Assembly (NCBI RefSeq): GCF_003268775.1
Contig: NZ_QLSU01000020.1
Coordinates: 1 to 64,000, forward strand
Direction: 5' to 3'
From: Paraburkholderia unamae
Lineage (GTDB): Bacteria; Pseudomonadota; Gammaproteobacteria; Burkholderiales; Burkholderiaceae
Length of the DNA: 64,000 nt
Position numbers and translations under genes: made by a program. Below, in pieces: positions 25,976-34,504 of this stretch. Under the pieces are notes generated by a model. The model was not told the origin of the DNA. It was given only the letters and a program-made list of their open reading frames with translations, and did not search any database. Numbering within the stretch: position 1 is the stretch's first letter; every line of letters starts with the position of its first letter.

Positions 25976-26710
25976 ATGTTAACCCTTCAATCCGATCTTC
26001 ACGGCAACCATTTGCTGGGCGCCCTCCCGTCGCATGAATGGCAGGCTCTCGCCCCGCATCTCGAACTCGTTCATCTGCGCACCGAACAACTGCTGTGCGA
26101 TTCCGGCCAGCGCATTCATCACGTGTACTTTCCGACGACCGCAATCATCTCCTTGCTCTCGACGATGGAAGACGGCAGCTCGGTCGAAATTGCCGCGGTG
26201 GGCCGCGAAGGCATGACGGGCGTGCCCGTGCTCACCGGCGGCGAAACGATGCCGAACCGCGTGCAGGTCCAGTGCGCGGGCTTCGCCTACCGCATGAGCG
26301 CGCCAAGCCTCAAGCAGCAGTTCGCGCGCTCGGATTTCCTGCGCCGCCTCATGCTGCTCTACATGCATGCGCTGCTCACCCAGGTCGCGCAGACGGCCGC
26401 CTGCAACCGTCACCATTCGCTTAGCAAGCAGTTGTGCCGCTGGCTGCTGATCGAAGTGGATCGCGTCGCGTCCAACGATCTCTCCGTCACGCAGCAACTG
26501 ATCGCCGACATGCTCGGCGTGCGCCGCGAAGGCATTACCGAGGCGGCCGGCAAGCTGCACGACGAAGGCCTGATCCACCATAGCCGCGGCCATATTCGCG
26601 TGCTCGATCGCAAGGGGCTCGAAGCGCGCGCCTGCGAATGCTACGGGCTCGTGAGCCGCGAGTTCGAACGGCTGCTGCCGCGCTTGCGCCAGGCGGAAAC
26701 GGTCGAATGA
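25976..26710 (+). CDS. Crp/Fnr-family transcriptional regulator
   Basis: 244 residues from the ATG at 25976. The N-terminal cyclic-nucleotide-binding-type barrel has HHVYFPTTAIISLLSTMEDGSSVEIAAVGREGM. The C-terminal HTH is SVTQQLIADMLGVRREGITEAAGKL; its recognition helix keeps the Arg-Glu pair that in CRP reads GTGA but not the second Arg. No Fe-S cysteine cluster of the FNR type is seen. This group often governs surface polymers or stress response. It could in principle be the protein that binds the CRP-like sites at 0.3-6.4 kb; that is speculation. Confidence 0.88.
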   Translation: MLTLQSDLHGNHLLGALPSHEWQALAPHLELVHLRTEQLLCDSGQRIHHVYFPTTAIISLLSTMEDGSSVEIAAVGREGMTGVPVLTGGETMPNRVQVQCAGFAYRMSAPSLKQQFARSDFLRRLMLLYMHALLTQVAQTAACNRHHSLSKQLCRWLLIEVDRVASNDLSVTQQLIADMLGVRREGITEAAGKLHDEGLIHHSRGHIRVLDRKGLEARACECYGLVSREFERLLPRLRQAETVE

Positions 26711-26715
26711 CCTCA

Positions 26716-26739
26716 CGCTCGCGGCCCGTGCCGCGAGCG
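26716..26739 (+). repeat. Perfect 9-base stem-loop after Crp/Fnr gene
   Basis: CGCTCGCGG pairs with CCGCGAGCG around a 6-base loop, starting 5 bases after the stop codon. There is no T-tract. It probably marks the mRNA 3' end or is a weak terminator. Confidence 0.55.
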
Positions 26740-26927
26740 CGTCTCTTGCGCAATCTCTGCAAGGCGTGCCCGTGGCGGCACGCTTTGGCGTTTGCTCCGC
26801 GCAAACAGGGCATCGGCCATTTCGCAGCGTTCGGTGACGGGATCGGACATCGCACAGGATAACGAATCAATTCTGGATCGATACGTCAGCAGGAGAAAAC
26901 AGCGCGTGCGCTCCTGCATGACCGGAT

Positions 26928-27539
26928 TCAATGGGCAGTCGACGTGCTCGCCTGGGCAAGCGGCAATGGCGGAAGCTTCTCGCGTTCGCGCACGAACGGA
27001 TCGGTCGGCTCCTGAAGCCTCGGCGCCGGGCTCGTGTCCGCGTTGCGCAGTTGCACGGGCGAGCCGTCGTTCTTCGCGACCTTGCGGTTTTCGCCGCACG
27101 GGTGGTCGGTCATCGCGGCAGCCTCGCGGAAGTCGTCTTCCTGGCACATGATGTTGAAGGCAATGTCCTTGCGATCCATGCGCCATGCCACGGCGGCGTT
27201 CAGCCGCTTGTTGCAGTCCAGATCCTTGATGGTGCCCGCGGCCGTCGCGCCGACACCCACCACCGACACGGCCGCCGATATGCTGCCCCAGCAGGTTTCG
27301 GTCACCGAAGCCGTGAGGCCGGGCGCATAGACCGTGGGCGTGGTGCGCACGTCATAGGAGCCGTGATAGGTCACGTCCGAAGCGCCGCCGCTCGGGAGCA
27401 CAACGGTGTTCGAGACGGTGCTCGTCTGGCTCGACGTGGAAGTGGTGCCCGACGTCATCGTCGGCGTGGTCTGAGCCCAGGCAGCACCTGCAAACAGCAA
27501 CACCCCGGCAACGGCAATTTTTTGTTTAAGCTTGCTCAT
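26928..27539 (-). CDS. Exported Cys-containing protein, partner of the low-charge secreted protein
   Basis: 203 residues from the ATG at 27539 (GGAG upstream). Sec signal peptide ending AGAAWAQ; then a Thr/Ser-rich linker. The core has four Cys in the pattern ETCWGSIS ... LDCNKRLNAA ... IMCQEDD ... HPCGENR. The pattern (C-x-GS, D-x-x-C-x-x-R, MC, C) reminds me of small phage or secreted structural proteins with NTP-x-V ... TETC-x-GS blocks; this is a recollection, not a search. The C-terminal end is a Pro-rich, charged tail. It sits 73 bases downstream of the next gene, surely one operon. Confidence 0.75.
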   Translation of the reverse strand: MSKLKQKIAVAGVLLFAGAAWAQTTPTMTSGTTSTSSQTSTVSNTVVLPSGGASDVTYHGSYDVRTTPTVYAPGLTASVTETCWGSISAAVSVVGVGATAAGTIKDLDCNKRLNAAVAWRMDRKDIAFNIMCQEDDFREAAAMTDHPCGENRKVAKNDGSPVQLRNADTSPAPRLQEPTDPFVREREKLPPLPLAQASTSTAH

Positions 27540-27612
27540 CGATATCTCCGTGAACGGAAAGGGGGCCGCGCCCCCCTTCCGACGCGCTAGTGAACGGCTG
27601 ACGCGTTGCGCT

Positions 27613-28206
27613 TTACCAGCGCAGGCCGCCCGTGAGCGAACCCGCGCCGCCCGCGGCGAGGATGCCGACAGCGCCGTCGGCGTTGGCCGTGCCCGAGCCC
27701 TGTGCGCCAGCCGTCGACGAGAAGCCCGAACCGCCGTAGCTGCCGCTCGAACCGTTAAACGACGTGTTGATGACCGACGAGTTGAAGTTCTGCGAACCCG
27801 ACTGCGTGGCGCTCGTGAAGCCCAGCGTGGACGAATTCTGGCTCGTGGTCGTCGTGCCGGTCTGGCCGACGGCGCCGTTGGCCACCTGGCCATACGTCTG
27901 CGTGTTGCCGGTTTGCGTGCCATAGCTCGAACCGAACGTGAGGCTGGCGTTCGAGAACGACTGGTTGCCTTGCGACACCGTCGCATCGATATGACCCGGC
28001 ACCGACAGCGTCGAGTTGAAGTTGCCGTTGACCGACGACGTCGAGTTCGACGTCAGCGCCGTTGCGCCAAAGCCCACGCCACCCGCGCCCACCGCCGACG
28101 TGGTCGACGACGACGGTGCGCTCACCGAACCCGGACCGCCCGCGAAAGCGGCAGCCGAACCGAGGGAGAGCATGGCGGCGAGCGAAATGGCTTGAATCTT
28201 GTTCAT
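27613..28206 (-). CDS. Secreted Ser/Thr/Gly/Asn-rich protein, almost uncharged
   Basis: 197 residues from the ATG at 28206 (AGGAAG upstream). Sec signal peptide NKIQAISLAAMLSLGSAAAFAG. The mature part has no Cys and almost no charged residues; it is built from Ser, Thr, Gly, Asn and Gln with spaced aromatic residues (for example SQGNQSFSNASLTFGSS and GNTQTYGQVANGAVGQ) and ends GGLRW. Such composition is found in beta-solenoid, fibre-forming or amyloid-like secreted proteins. It is not curlin: no clear curlin repeat is seen. The function is unknown. It heads the two-gene operon with the Cys-containing protein. Confidence 0.78.
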   Translation of the reverse strand: MNKIQAISLAAMLSLGSAAAFAGGPGSVSAPSSSTTSAVGAGGVGFGATALTSNSTSSVNGNFNSTLSVPGHIDATVSQGNQSFSNASLTFGSSYGTQTGNTQTYGQVANGAVGQTGTTTTSQNSSTLGFTSATQSGSQNFNSSVINTSFNGSSGSYGGSGFSSTAGAQGSGTANADGAVGILAAGGAGSLTGGLRW

Positions 28207-28940
28207 GATTTTGGTCTTCCTGATAAAACAGGGGAACGTTGGATGAATACGCCCGCACACCCCCTGATAGCGCGGATGCATTTAACACGACTTCAATTGC
28301 AACGGAAAAAAGCCCGAATTAACGGCGCGCAAAAGCCCCGCGGACCGACCCGTTATTGAGTCGCCCGTCAAAATCGAATTACCCGATTTAAATTCGCGCG
28401 CCGATCGTCATTTTGCGCATTCGCGCAAAATGACCAATCAAACAGAATTGAAAGTCTGGGAACCGGAAGGGAATGCCCCGTGAAATTCTGCGTGCTTCAC
28501 GGACCTCATTGAATAGCAGTCCGATACAAATCGCCTACCACCAGCTGTTGTCATTGCTTCCCCGTGTACCGCGCGGCACGCGCTATCTTTGATCAGGCGC
28601 GCCGGGAGACAGAAACACACGGGCCGACGCGCTCTCGCGCTCCGCCCTTCCCCTGTCCGGCTGCTTCCACGTCTCTTTTAGCGAACCACTTGCATAACGT
28701 CGCCGGACGGTGAATTTATATCTCAGATGGTAAGAGCATTGCTACGCCATTCACACGTTTTATGTGCGGTGCTCAACGTAAGGGAATGCCGGCGCCTTGA
28801 ATTTCCGATTTCGCTTTCAGAAATTATTCAAAAGGGATTTGATGCGCAGATTGGATGCGATGGCAACCCACCACGGAAAATCGCGTTATTTTAATGATTA
28901 ATGGCGGTATTCCGTTCGGCAGGCCACGCAGGCCCGCCGG
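28207..28940. other. Non-coding region upstream of the secreted-protein operon
   Basis: More than 700 bases of lower GC with no credible gene. It holds two strong dyads, the 12-base perfect one at 28407-28434 and CCGTGAA-N11-TTCACGG at 28478-28502, plus AAATCG-N7-CGATTT at 28371-28389. All lie within 300 bases upstream of the operon start and look like a control region. Confidence 0.45.
28407..28434. repeat. Perfect 12-base inverted repeat with 4-base loop
   Basis: GTCATTTTGCGC pairs perfectly with GCGCAAAATGAC around ATTC. No T-tract follows on either strand. It lies 201-228 bases upstream of the low-charge secreted protein and may be an operator or an RNA hairpin in its leader. Confidence 0.8.
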
Positions 28941-29025
28941 AAAAAAGAGCGGCAGCGTACAGGCAAAATCGGCCAAAACCCGGCAAAGCCTGCTCGCCCG
29001 GTTTTGGCCGCGACAACTGCCGCTC
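28941..29025 (-). terminator. Nested two-stem terminator of the rnr-rlmB-rpiA operon
   Basis: On the minus strand an outer 9-base stem (GAGCGGCAG/CTGCCGCTC, 28947-28955 with 29017-29025) encloses an inner 11-base stem (28970-28980 with 29000-29010). It is followed at once by six T. It begins 12 bases after the rpiA stop. The nested form is less common than a single hairpin. Confidence 0.85.
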
Positions 29026-29037
29026 GCGCGAGACCCG

Positions 29038-29733
29038 TCAGGCCTTGCGGTACTGAATGCGCTCTACGCCGGTTTCGCCGCCGAGCAGGCACAGGTCCGC
29101 GCCGCGTGCGGCGAACAGACCCACCGTGACCACGCCCGGCCACGCATTGACGTGCGCTTCGAGCGTGCGCGGGTCGCTGATGCGCAGGCCCTTCACGTCG
29201 AGGATCTCGTTGCCGTTGTCGGTGATAAAAGGCGAGCCGTCTTTCTGCACGCGCAGCACCGGCACGCCGCCGAGCGCGGTGACGCGGCGGCCAATGGCCG
29301 TGCGCGCCATCGGCACGACTTCGATGGGCAGCGGGAACTGGCCGAGCACCTCGACGCGCTTGCTCGCGTCGGCGATACAGACGAACACGTCCGAGACCGA
29401 AGCGACGATCTTTTCGCGCGTGAGCGCGCCGCCGCCGCCCTTGATCATCGCGCCCGCGCCGTCGATTTCATCGGCGCCGTCCACGTACACGGGCAACGAG
29501 TCGATCTCATTCAGGTCGAAAATCTTGAAGCCGTGCGCTTCGAGGCGCGCGGTGGTGGCGACCGAGCTCGACACGGCGCCGCGATAGCGGCTCTTGCTCG
29601 CGGCAAGCGCGTCGATGAAGCAGTTCGCGGTGGAGCCCGTGCCAACGCCGATCACGGCGCCTTCCGGCACGTTCGCGTTGACATAGTCGGCGGCCGCCTG
29701 GCCGACCAGTTGCTTGAGTTCGTCTTGAGTCAT
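29038..29733 (-). CDS. rpiA: Ribose-5-phosphate isomerase A
   Basis: 231 residues. GVGTGSTANCFIDALA (phosphate loop), VDGADEIDGAGAMIKGGGGALTREKI (catalytic Asp, Glu and Lys region) and RKDGSPFITDNGNEILDV-like block are the family marks. It interconverts ribose-5-phosphate and ribulose-5-phosphate in the pentose phosphate pathway. The ribosome site is weak. Last gene of the rnr-rlmB-rpiA set, 95 bases after rlmB. Confidence 0.95.
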   Translation of the reverse strand: MTQDELKQLVGQAAADYVNANVPEGAVIGVGTGSTANCFIDALAASKSRYRGAVSSSVATTARLEAHGFKIFDLNEIDSLPVYVDGADEIDGAGAMIKGGGGALTREKIVASVSDVFVCIADASKRVEVLGQFPLPIEVVPMARTAIGRRVTALGGVPVLRVQKDGSPFITDNGNEILDVKGLRISDPRTLEAHVNAWPGVVTVGLFAARGADLCLLGGETGVERIQYRKA

Positions 29734-29828
29734 GGGAGTACAGCCCGAGGAGGAGAAAAACGCGGAATCCGCATAGTTTACCGGAGTTGCGGGCGCAGCC
29801 CGCCCGCAACCCGCAGGAACGCGCCCGC

Positions 29829-30572
29829 TCAGCGCGCGGCGGAACGCTGGCGCACGGCCTCGAACAGACACACGCCGGAAGCCACGGAAACGTTCAGGCT
29901 TTCGACCGTGCCCGCCATCGGAATGCGCATGACTTCGTCGCAGGTTTCGCGCGTGAGGCGGCGCATGCCCTCGCCTTCCGCGCCCAGCACGAGCGCGACG
30001 GGGCCGTCGAGCTTGGTCTCGTAGAGACCCACGCTCGCGTCGCCCGCCGTGCCCACCACCCACACGCCCGCCTCCTTGAGCTCGCGCAGCGCGCGCGCCA
30101 GGTTGGTCACGGTGATGTAGGGCACGGTGTCGGCCGCGCCGCTCGCCACCTTCGCGGCCGTGGCGTTCAAGCCCACGGCGCGGTCGCGCGGAGCGATCAC
30201 CGCATGCGCGCCGGCCGCGTCGGCCACGCGCAGGCACGCGCCGAGATTGTGCGGATCGGTCACGCCGTCGAGCACGAGCAGGAGCGGCGAGCCCTGGATG
30301 CCGTCGAGCAGTTCGGCGAGATTCTGCGCAAGCGGCAGATCGTGCACGCGCGCGACCACACCCTGGTGGCGCTCCGTGTGCGCAAGGCCCCACAGGCGCG
30401 TTTCATCGGCTGCGATCACGCGCGCGCCCGCTTCCTTCGCGGCGTGCAGGAAGTCCTGCATGCGGCGGTCACGGCGCGTCGGATCGTAGTAGACATCCTC
30501 GACCGTGGACGCGTCGTGCCGCAAGCGTGCGGTCACCGCATGAAACCCGTAAAGAACCTTGAGACGTGACAT
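29829..30572 (-). CDS. rlmB: 23S rRNA (guanosine-2'-O)-methyltransferase RlmB
   Basis: 247 residues. The N-terminal SpoU substrate-binding domain (VLYGFHAVTARLRHD) is followed by the knotted SPOUT catalytic domain with LVLDGVTDPHNLGACLRVADAAGAH, VLGAEGEGMRRLT and IPMAGTVESLNVSVASGV, the three SpoU motifs. It methylates G2251 of 23S rRNA using S-adenosylmethionine. It lies 189 bases after rnr. Confidence 0.95.
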   Translation of the reverse strand: MSRLKVLYGFHAVTARLRHDASTVEDVYYDPTRRDRRMQDFLHAAKEAGARVIAADETRLWGLAHTERHQGVVARVHDLPLAQNLAELLDGIQGSPLLLVLDGVTDPHNLGACLRVADAAGAHAVIAPRDRAVGLNATAAKVASGAADTVPYITVTNLARALRELKEAGVWVVGTAGDASVGLYETKLDGPVALVLGAEGEGMRRLTRETCDEVMRIPMAGTVESLNVSVASGVCLFEAVRQRSAAR

Positions 30573-30761
30573 GACTGAGACAACCCCTGATGAACGGTTT
30601 GCGGCGCAGACACTGCACCGCATACAACGATGATGCTGCCGGCCGCGCTGCGGCCCGGCGCATGCGGGTCGTGCCCGCATGTGAAAAAACCGGGCGCGCG
30701 CACGGAGGCGCGGCCCGGACAGGAAACGGCGGCGGAGCGCATCACGCGCCCCGCATGGCGC

Positions 30762-33227
30762 TCAGCGCTTCTTGCGCGACGGCTGCTTCTTGGCCGTCGG
30801 CTTGGGGGCCGAGCGTTTTTTCGCGGTCTTGGCCGCCCCGCGCGCGGCGCGTGCTTCCTTTACCGCGACGCTCGGCGCAGGCGCGGCTCGCTTCTGGCGC
30901 GCGGCGTCGCCGCCAGGCAGCGCGCGCAGGCGCGGACCGCCGTCGCTACCGCCCTTGTCGGCCAGCATCGGCCGGTTCCCGCCCGGTTTCACGGGCGTGT
31001 CGCGCACGAGCCGGAAGTCGATCTTGCGGGCGTCGAGATCCACGCGGCTCACCTGCACGCGCACGCGGTCCGAGAGGCGATAGCGAATGCCGGTGCGCTC
31101 GCCGCGCAGTTCGTTCTTGATCTCGTCGTACTGGAAATAGTCCGAGCCCAGTTCCGTCACATGCACGAGACCTTCGATGAAGAGCGCGTCGAGCTGCACG
31201 AAAATGCCGAACGACGTCACGCCGCTCACCATGCCGCCATATTCCTCGCCGAGCTTGTCGCGCATGAAGTAGCACTTGAGCCAGGCCTCCACGTCGCGCG
31301 AGGCTTCGTCGGCGCGGCGCTCGTTCGCCGAGCAATGCAGGCCCAGCTCTTCCCAGATCGCCGTGTTGCCGCCGCGATTGCGGCGCGGGCCGCGCTTCTC
31401 TTCGTCCTCGGCCTGCAACGCGCGGGCGCGCGGCGACAGCGCGGTGTTGAGCTCGACGCCCTCGGGCGCCTGCGGCTGGTACTTCTTGCCTTGCAGGATC
31501 GCGTAGATCGCGCGGTGCGTGAGCAGGTCGGGATAGCGGCGAATCGGGCTCGTGAAGTGCGCATAGGCCTCGTACGCGAGCCCGAAGTGGCCGATGTTGT
31601 CCGGGCTGTACACCGCTTGCTGCATCGAGCGCAGCAGCATGGTTTGCAGCATCTGCGCGTCGGGACGGTCGCGGATGTGCGCCATCAGCGCGGCGTAGTC
31701 GCTCGCGTGCGGCGTGTCGCCGCCGCCGAGCGAAAGGCCCATGCCGCGCAGGAAGGTGCGCAGATTCTCGAGCTTCTCCGCGCTCGGCCCCGCGTGCACC
31801 CGGTACAGGCCCGGATGCTTGTGGCGCTTCATGAAGTCCGCCGCGCACACGTTGGCGGCGAGCATGCACTCCTCGATCAGCTTGTGCGCGTCGTTGCGCT
31901 GGCGCGGCACGATCTGCTCGATCTTGCCCTGCGCGTTGCAGACGATATACGTTTCAGTCGTGTCGAAGTCGATCGCGCCACGCTTCTGGCGCGCGGCGAA
32001 CAGCGCCTTGTACACGCCGTAGAGGTTCTGGAGCTGCGGCAGCAGCGCCGCGCGGCGCGTGGCCTCCGGACCCTTCGTGTTGGTGAGCACCGCCGCGACT
32101 TCGGTATACGTGAGTCGCGCGGCCGAGTGCATGACGCCCGGATAGAACTGGTACGCCTTGATCTCGCCGCGCGCGGTGATGACCATGTCGCACACGAGCA
32201 CGCAGCGATCCACATGCGGATTGAGCGAGCAAAGCCCGTTCGAGAGCTTCTCGGGCAGCATTGGAATCACGCGGCGCGGGAAGTACACCGAGGTGCTGCG
32301 CTCGATCGCATCGATGTCGAGCCCGGTGCCGGGCAGCACATAGTGCGAGACGTCGGCGATCGCGACGATCAGGCGGAAGCCCTCGCCCTTGCCGACCTGC
32401 ATCGGTTCGCAATACACGGCGTCGTCGAAGTCGCGCGCATCCTCGCCGTCGATCGTGACGAGCGGCACGTCGCGCAGATCCACGCGGTAACGAATGTCGG
32501 TGGGACGCACGGCGTCCGGCAGCTTCGCGGCTTCGTCGAGCGCGGGCTTGCTGAACTCGTGCGGCACGCCGTACTTGCGCACGGCGATCTCGATCTCCAT
32601 GCCGGGATCGTCGATGTCGCCGAGCACCTCCACCACGCGCCCAAGCGGTTGCGAGTGGCGGCTCGGGAAATCGGTGAGCTCGACGACCACGACCTGCCCG
32701 ACCTTCGCCTTCTTCGGATTCTGCGTGATGAGAATGTCGTGGCCGATACGCTTGTCTTCGGGCGCGGCGATCAGCGCGCCGTTCTCGTTGAGCAGGCGCC
32801 CGATCACGCTGCGGTTCGCGCGGTCCGTGACTTCGACGATATGCCCTTCCGGGCGCCCGCGCCGGTCATAGCCGACGATGCGCGCAAGCACGCGGTCGTT
32901 GTGCATGACCTTCTGCATCTCGCCTTGCGGCAGGAACAGATCGTCCTGGCCGTCGTCGCGGATGAGGAAACCGTAGCCGTCGCGATGGCCCTGCACGCGG
33001 CCGGCGACGAAATTCGAGGGATGCGCGAGCTGGTAGTGGCCACGCGAGTCGAGCCGGATCTGCCCGTCGCGCTCCATGGCGGCGAGCCGTCTGAAGAACC
33101 CTTCGCGCTCCTGGCGCTTGATGGCGAGCGCCTCGGCGATATCGTTCGCGGTGCAAGGCGAGTCGCTGGTCCGCAGCACGCCGAGGATCTCTTCGCGGCT
33201 GGGAATCGGATACGGATATTTGCTCAA
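30762..33227 (-). CDS. rnr: Ribonuclease R
   Basis: 821 residues from the TTG at 33227, chosen because SKYPYPIPSREEIL is the usual family start; the frame is open to an ATG at 33296 (844 residues) and neither has a good ribosome site. Parts: N-terminal HTH, cold-shock domains, the RNB catalytic domain with DARDFDDAV (metal-binding Asp residues), a C-terminal S1 domain (GEEYGGMVSGVTSFGIFVQLD), and a Lys/Arg/Ala-rich basic tail. It degrades structured RNA from the 3' end. First gene of rnr-rlmB-rpiA. Confidence 0.95.
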   Translation of the reverse strand: MSKYPYPIPSREEILGVLRTSDSPCTANDIAEALAIKRQEREGFFRRLAAMERDGQIRLDSRGHYQLAHPSNFVAGRVQGHRDGYGFLIRDDGQDDLFLPQGEMQKVMHNDRVLARIVGYDRRGRPEGHIVEVTDRANRSVIGRLLNENGALIAAPEDKRIGHDILITQNPKKAKVGQVVVVELTDFPSRHSQPLGRVVEVLGDIDDPGMEIEIAVRKYGVPHEFSKPALDEAAKLPDAVRPTDIRYRVDLRDVPLVTIDGEDARDFDDAVYCEPMQVGKGEGFRLIVAIADVSHYVLPGTGLDIDAIERSTSVYFPRRVIPMLPEKLSNGLCSLNPHVDRCVLVCDMVITARGEIKAYQFYPGVMHSAARLTYTEVAAVLTNTKGPEATRRAALLPQLQNLYGVYKALFAARQKRGAIDFDTTETYIVCNAQGKIEQIVPRQRNDAHKLIEECMLAANVCAADFMKRHKHPGLYRVHAGPSAEKLENLRTFLRGMGLSLGGGDTPHASDYAALMAHIRDRPDAQMLQTMLLRSMQQAVYSPDNIGHFGLAYEAYAHFTSPIRRYPDLLTHRAIYAILQGKKYQPQAPEGVELNTALSPRARALQAEDEEKRGPRRNRGGNTAIWEELGLHCSANERRADEASRDVEAWLKCYFMRDKLGEEYGGMVSGVTSFGIFVQLDALFIEGLVHVTELGSDYFQYDEIKNELRGERTGIRYRLSDRVRVQVSRVDLDARKIDFRLVRDTPVKPGGNRPMLADKGGSDGGPRLRALPGGDAARQKRAAPAPSVAVKEARAARGAAKTAKKRSAPKPTAKKQPSRKKR

Positions 33228-33537
33228 GGGCTTGTCGATGGTTGTTCTCGTTGCGTGGACGTCGGATTTCGCGCGGCCCTGATGTGTGCAATACATGCGC
33301 TACATGCGGGCAGCGCCCCGGCCTTCGAGTGCTGCAACCTGCCGGCCCCGCGCGGTTTGCTCAATCGCTCAAATCGCTCACAACATATAGGGATGCCGGC
33401 GGAACTGCTGCGAGGCATTCTAACACCCGCGCCGCACCCGACGAGCCGAGGGAGAGGCGTTGCGGCGCACCCCGGCGCCCGCGTCACGCGCACGACCCTG
33501 CCGTGGATGACATGCTTCCCCGATCTCAACAAAACGC
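33228..33537. other. Non-coding region between rnr and tRNA-Leu
   Basis: About 310 bases. No gene is seen beyond the possible 5' extension of rnr. It should hold the leftward rnr promoter, which I cannot place with confidence. Confidence 0.4.
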
Positions 33538-33565
33538 TTGACAGCCGTTTCAGGCCCGCTATAAT
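33538..33565 (+). promoter_or_regulatory. Promoter of first tRNA-Leu
   Basis: A perfect -35 TTGACA (33538-33543) and perfect -10 TATAAT (33560-33565) with a 16-base spacer, 50 bases before the tRNA. Confidence 0.88.
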
Positions 33566-33614
33566 TTCTGTCTTTGCTGCACAACACGTAGCAAAAAGTA
33601 GTAAGCGACACCTT

Positions 33615-33701
33615 GCCCAGGTGGCGGAATTGGTAGACGCACCAGGTTCAGGTCCTGGCGGTGGCAACACTGTGGAGGTTCGAGTCCTCTCTTGGGCACC
33701 A
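33615..33701 (+). tRNA. tRNA-Leu (CAG), copy 1
   Basis: An 87-base class II tRNA with long variable arm, anticodon loop TTCAGGT (anticodon CAG), D-arm TGGCGGAATTGGTAGACGC, T-loop GTTCGAG and encoded CCA. Confidence 0.97.
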
Positions 33702-33709
33702 GAATTTGA

Positions 33710-33735
33710 AAGGCCGGCTTCTTGCCGGCCTTTTT
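33710..33735 (+). terminator. Terminator between the two tRNA-Leu genes
   Basis: AAGGCCGGC pairs with GCCGGCCTT around a 5-base loop, followed by a T-tract. It separates the two Leu tRNA genes into two transcripts. Confidence 0.9.
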
Positions 33736-33826
33736 CATTTCTCGCGCAGCGGTGAGGACGACTGCCCTGCTATCGGGCAATGCGAAGCGTCATCTTCCCG
33801 AGATGAAGTTTTTTTGAAAACATCTA

Positions 33827-33855
33827 TTGACACACTCCGAGAAACGCGCCATAAT
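33827..33855 (+). promoter_or_regulatory. Promoter of second tRNA-Leu
   Basis: A perfect -35 TTGACA (33827-33832) and -10 CATAAT (33850-33855) with a 17-base spacer, 21 bases before the tRNA. An A/T-rich patch just upstream (33808-33826) may act as an UP element. Confidence 0.88.
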
Positions 33856-33876
33856 CTCCTTCTAGCTTGAAGACGT

Positions 33877-33963
33877 GCCCAGGTGGCGGAATTGGTAGAC
33901 GCACTAGGTTCAGGTCCTAGCGGTGGCAACACTGTGGAGGTTCGAGTCCTCTCCTGGGCACCA
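33877..33963 (+). tRNA. tRNA-Leu (CAG), copy 2
   Basis: An 87-base near-copy of the gene at 33615, with a T-A pair instead of C-G in the anticodon stem (CTAGG/CCTAG) and a compensated acceptor pair. Anticodon CAG, encoded CCA. Confidence 0.97.
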
Positions 33964-34003
33964 CGTCTTATCAAGCAGAACTAGTAGTACACAGGATTCA
34001 TCG

Positions 34004-34032
34004 AAAAAGCCCGCAAATTAGCGGGCTTTTTT
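34004..34032 (+). terminator. Terminator of second tRNA-Leu
   Basis: AAAAAGCCCGC pairs with GCGGGCTTTTT around AAATTA, followed by more T. It is symmetrical and could work in both directions. Confidence 0.92.
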
Positions 34033-34181
34033 GTTTTCCGCTCCTGCCGTCCCTGCTGCCATCCCTCCCGTTGTATTTCATGGTATACATTGCCTCGCGC
34101 CTTCGAGCACATTGATGGCGCCAAACGTTCGCGGCACGATGCATGCACGCGACGCGCACTCTATCGATTGAGGAAGACCGG

Positions 34182-34487
34182 ATGGAACTCGTCGTTGTCG
34201 CCGCTATCGTCGCCGTGAGCTTCGGCGCCGCCGCGACCTGGCTGCTGGCAACACGCCTGCCCGAGCGCTGGCTCGAAAAGAACGCGAGCGAGGGCCGTTA
34301 CGCGCATCTCGGCATGCAGGAAGCGTCCACCGACGAAGCGGATACGCGCCGCATTCAGGCGCGCAACGACACACGGCGCGTACGCCGCGAGCGCGTGCGC
34401 GCCCGACTTCAGACCGCCGCCAGAATGATGCGAGCGCTGCGCCCCGCCGCCACGCGTCAAGGCCGGGGGCCCGCCGCGCGCCCTTAA
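34182..34487 (+). CDS. Small single-span membrane protein, unknown
   Basis: 101 residues from the ATG at 34182 (GAGGAAG upstream). One N-terminal membrane helix (ELVVVAAIVAVSFGAAATWLLA) is followed by a cytoplasmic, very Arg-rich tail (RRIQARNDTRRVRRERVRARL). No family is recognised. It converges on the oxalate carrier gene with a 17-base gap. Confidence 0.65.
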   Translation: MELVVVAAIVAVSFGAAATWLLATRLPERWLEKNASEGRYAHLGMQEASTDEADTRRIQARNDTRRVRRERVRARLQTAARMMRALRPAATRQGRGPAARP

Positions 34488-34504
34488 GGTTCAGCGCCGC
34501 GCGC

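Noticed and set aside
28438..28620. 60-codon frame on the minus strand
   Set aside because: No ribosome site or coding bias; it overlaps the dyad-rich control region.
30630..33755. 1041-codon frame on the plus strand
   Set aside because: Antisense to rnr; high GC gives long open shadows. Arg/His/Ala-rich and without any domain, and it runs into a tRNA gene.
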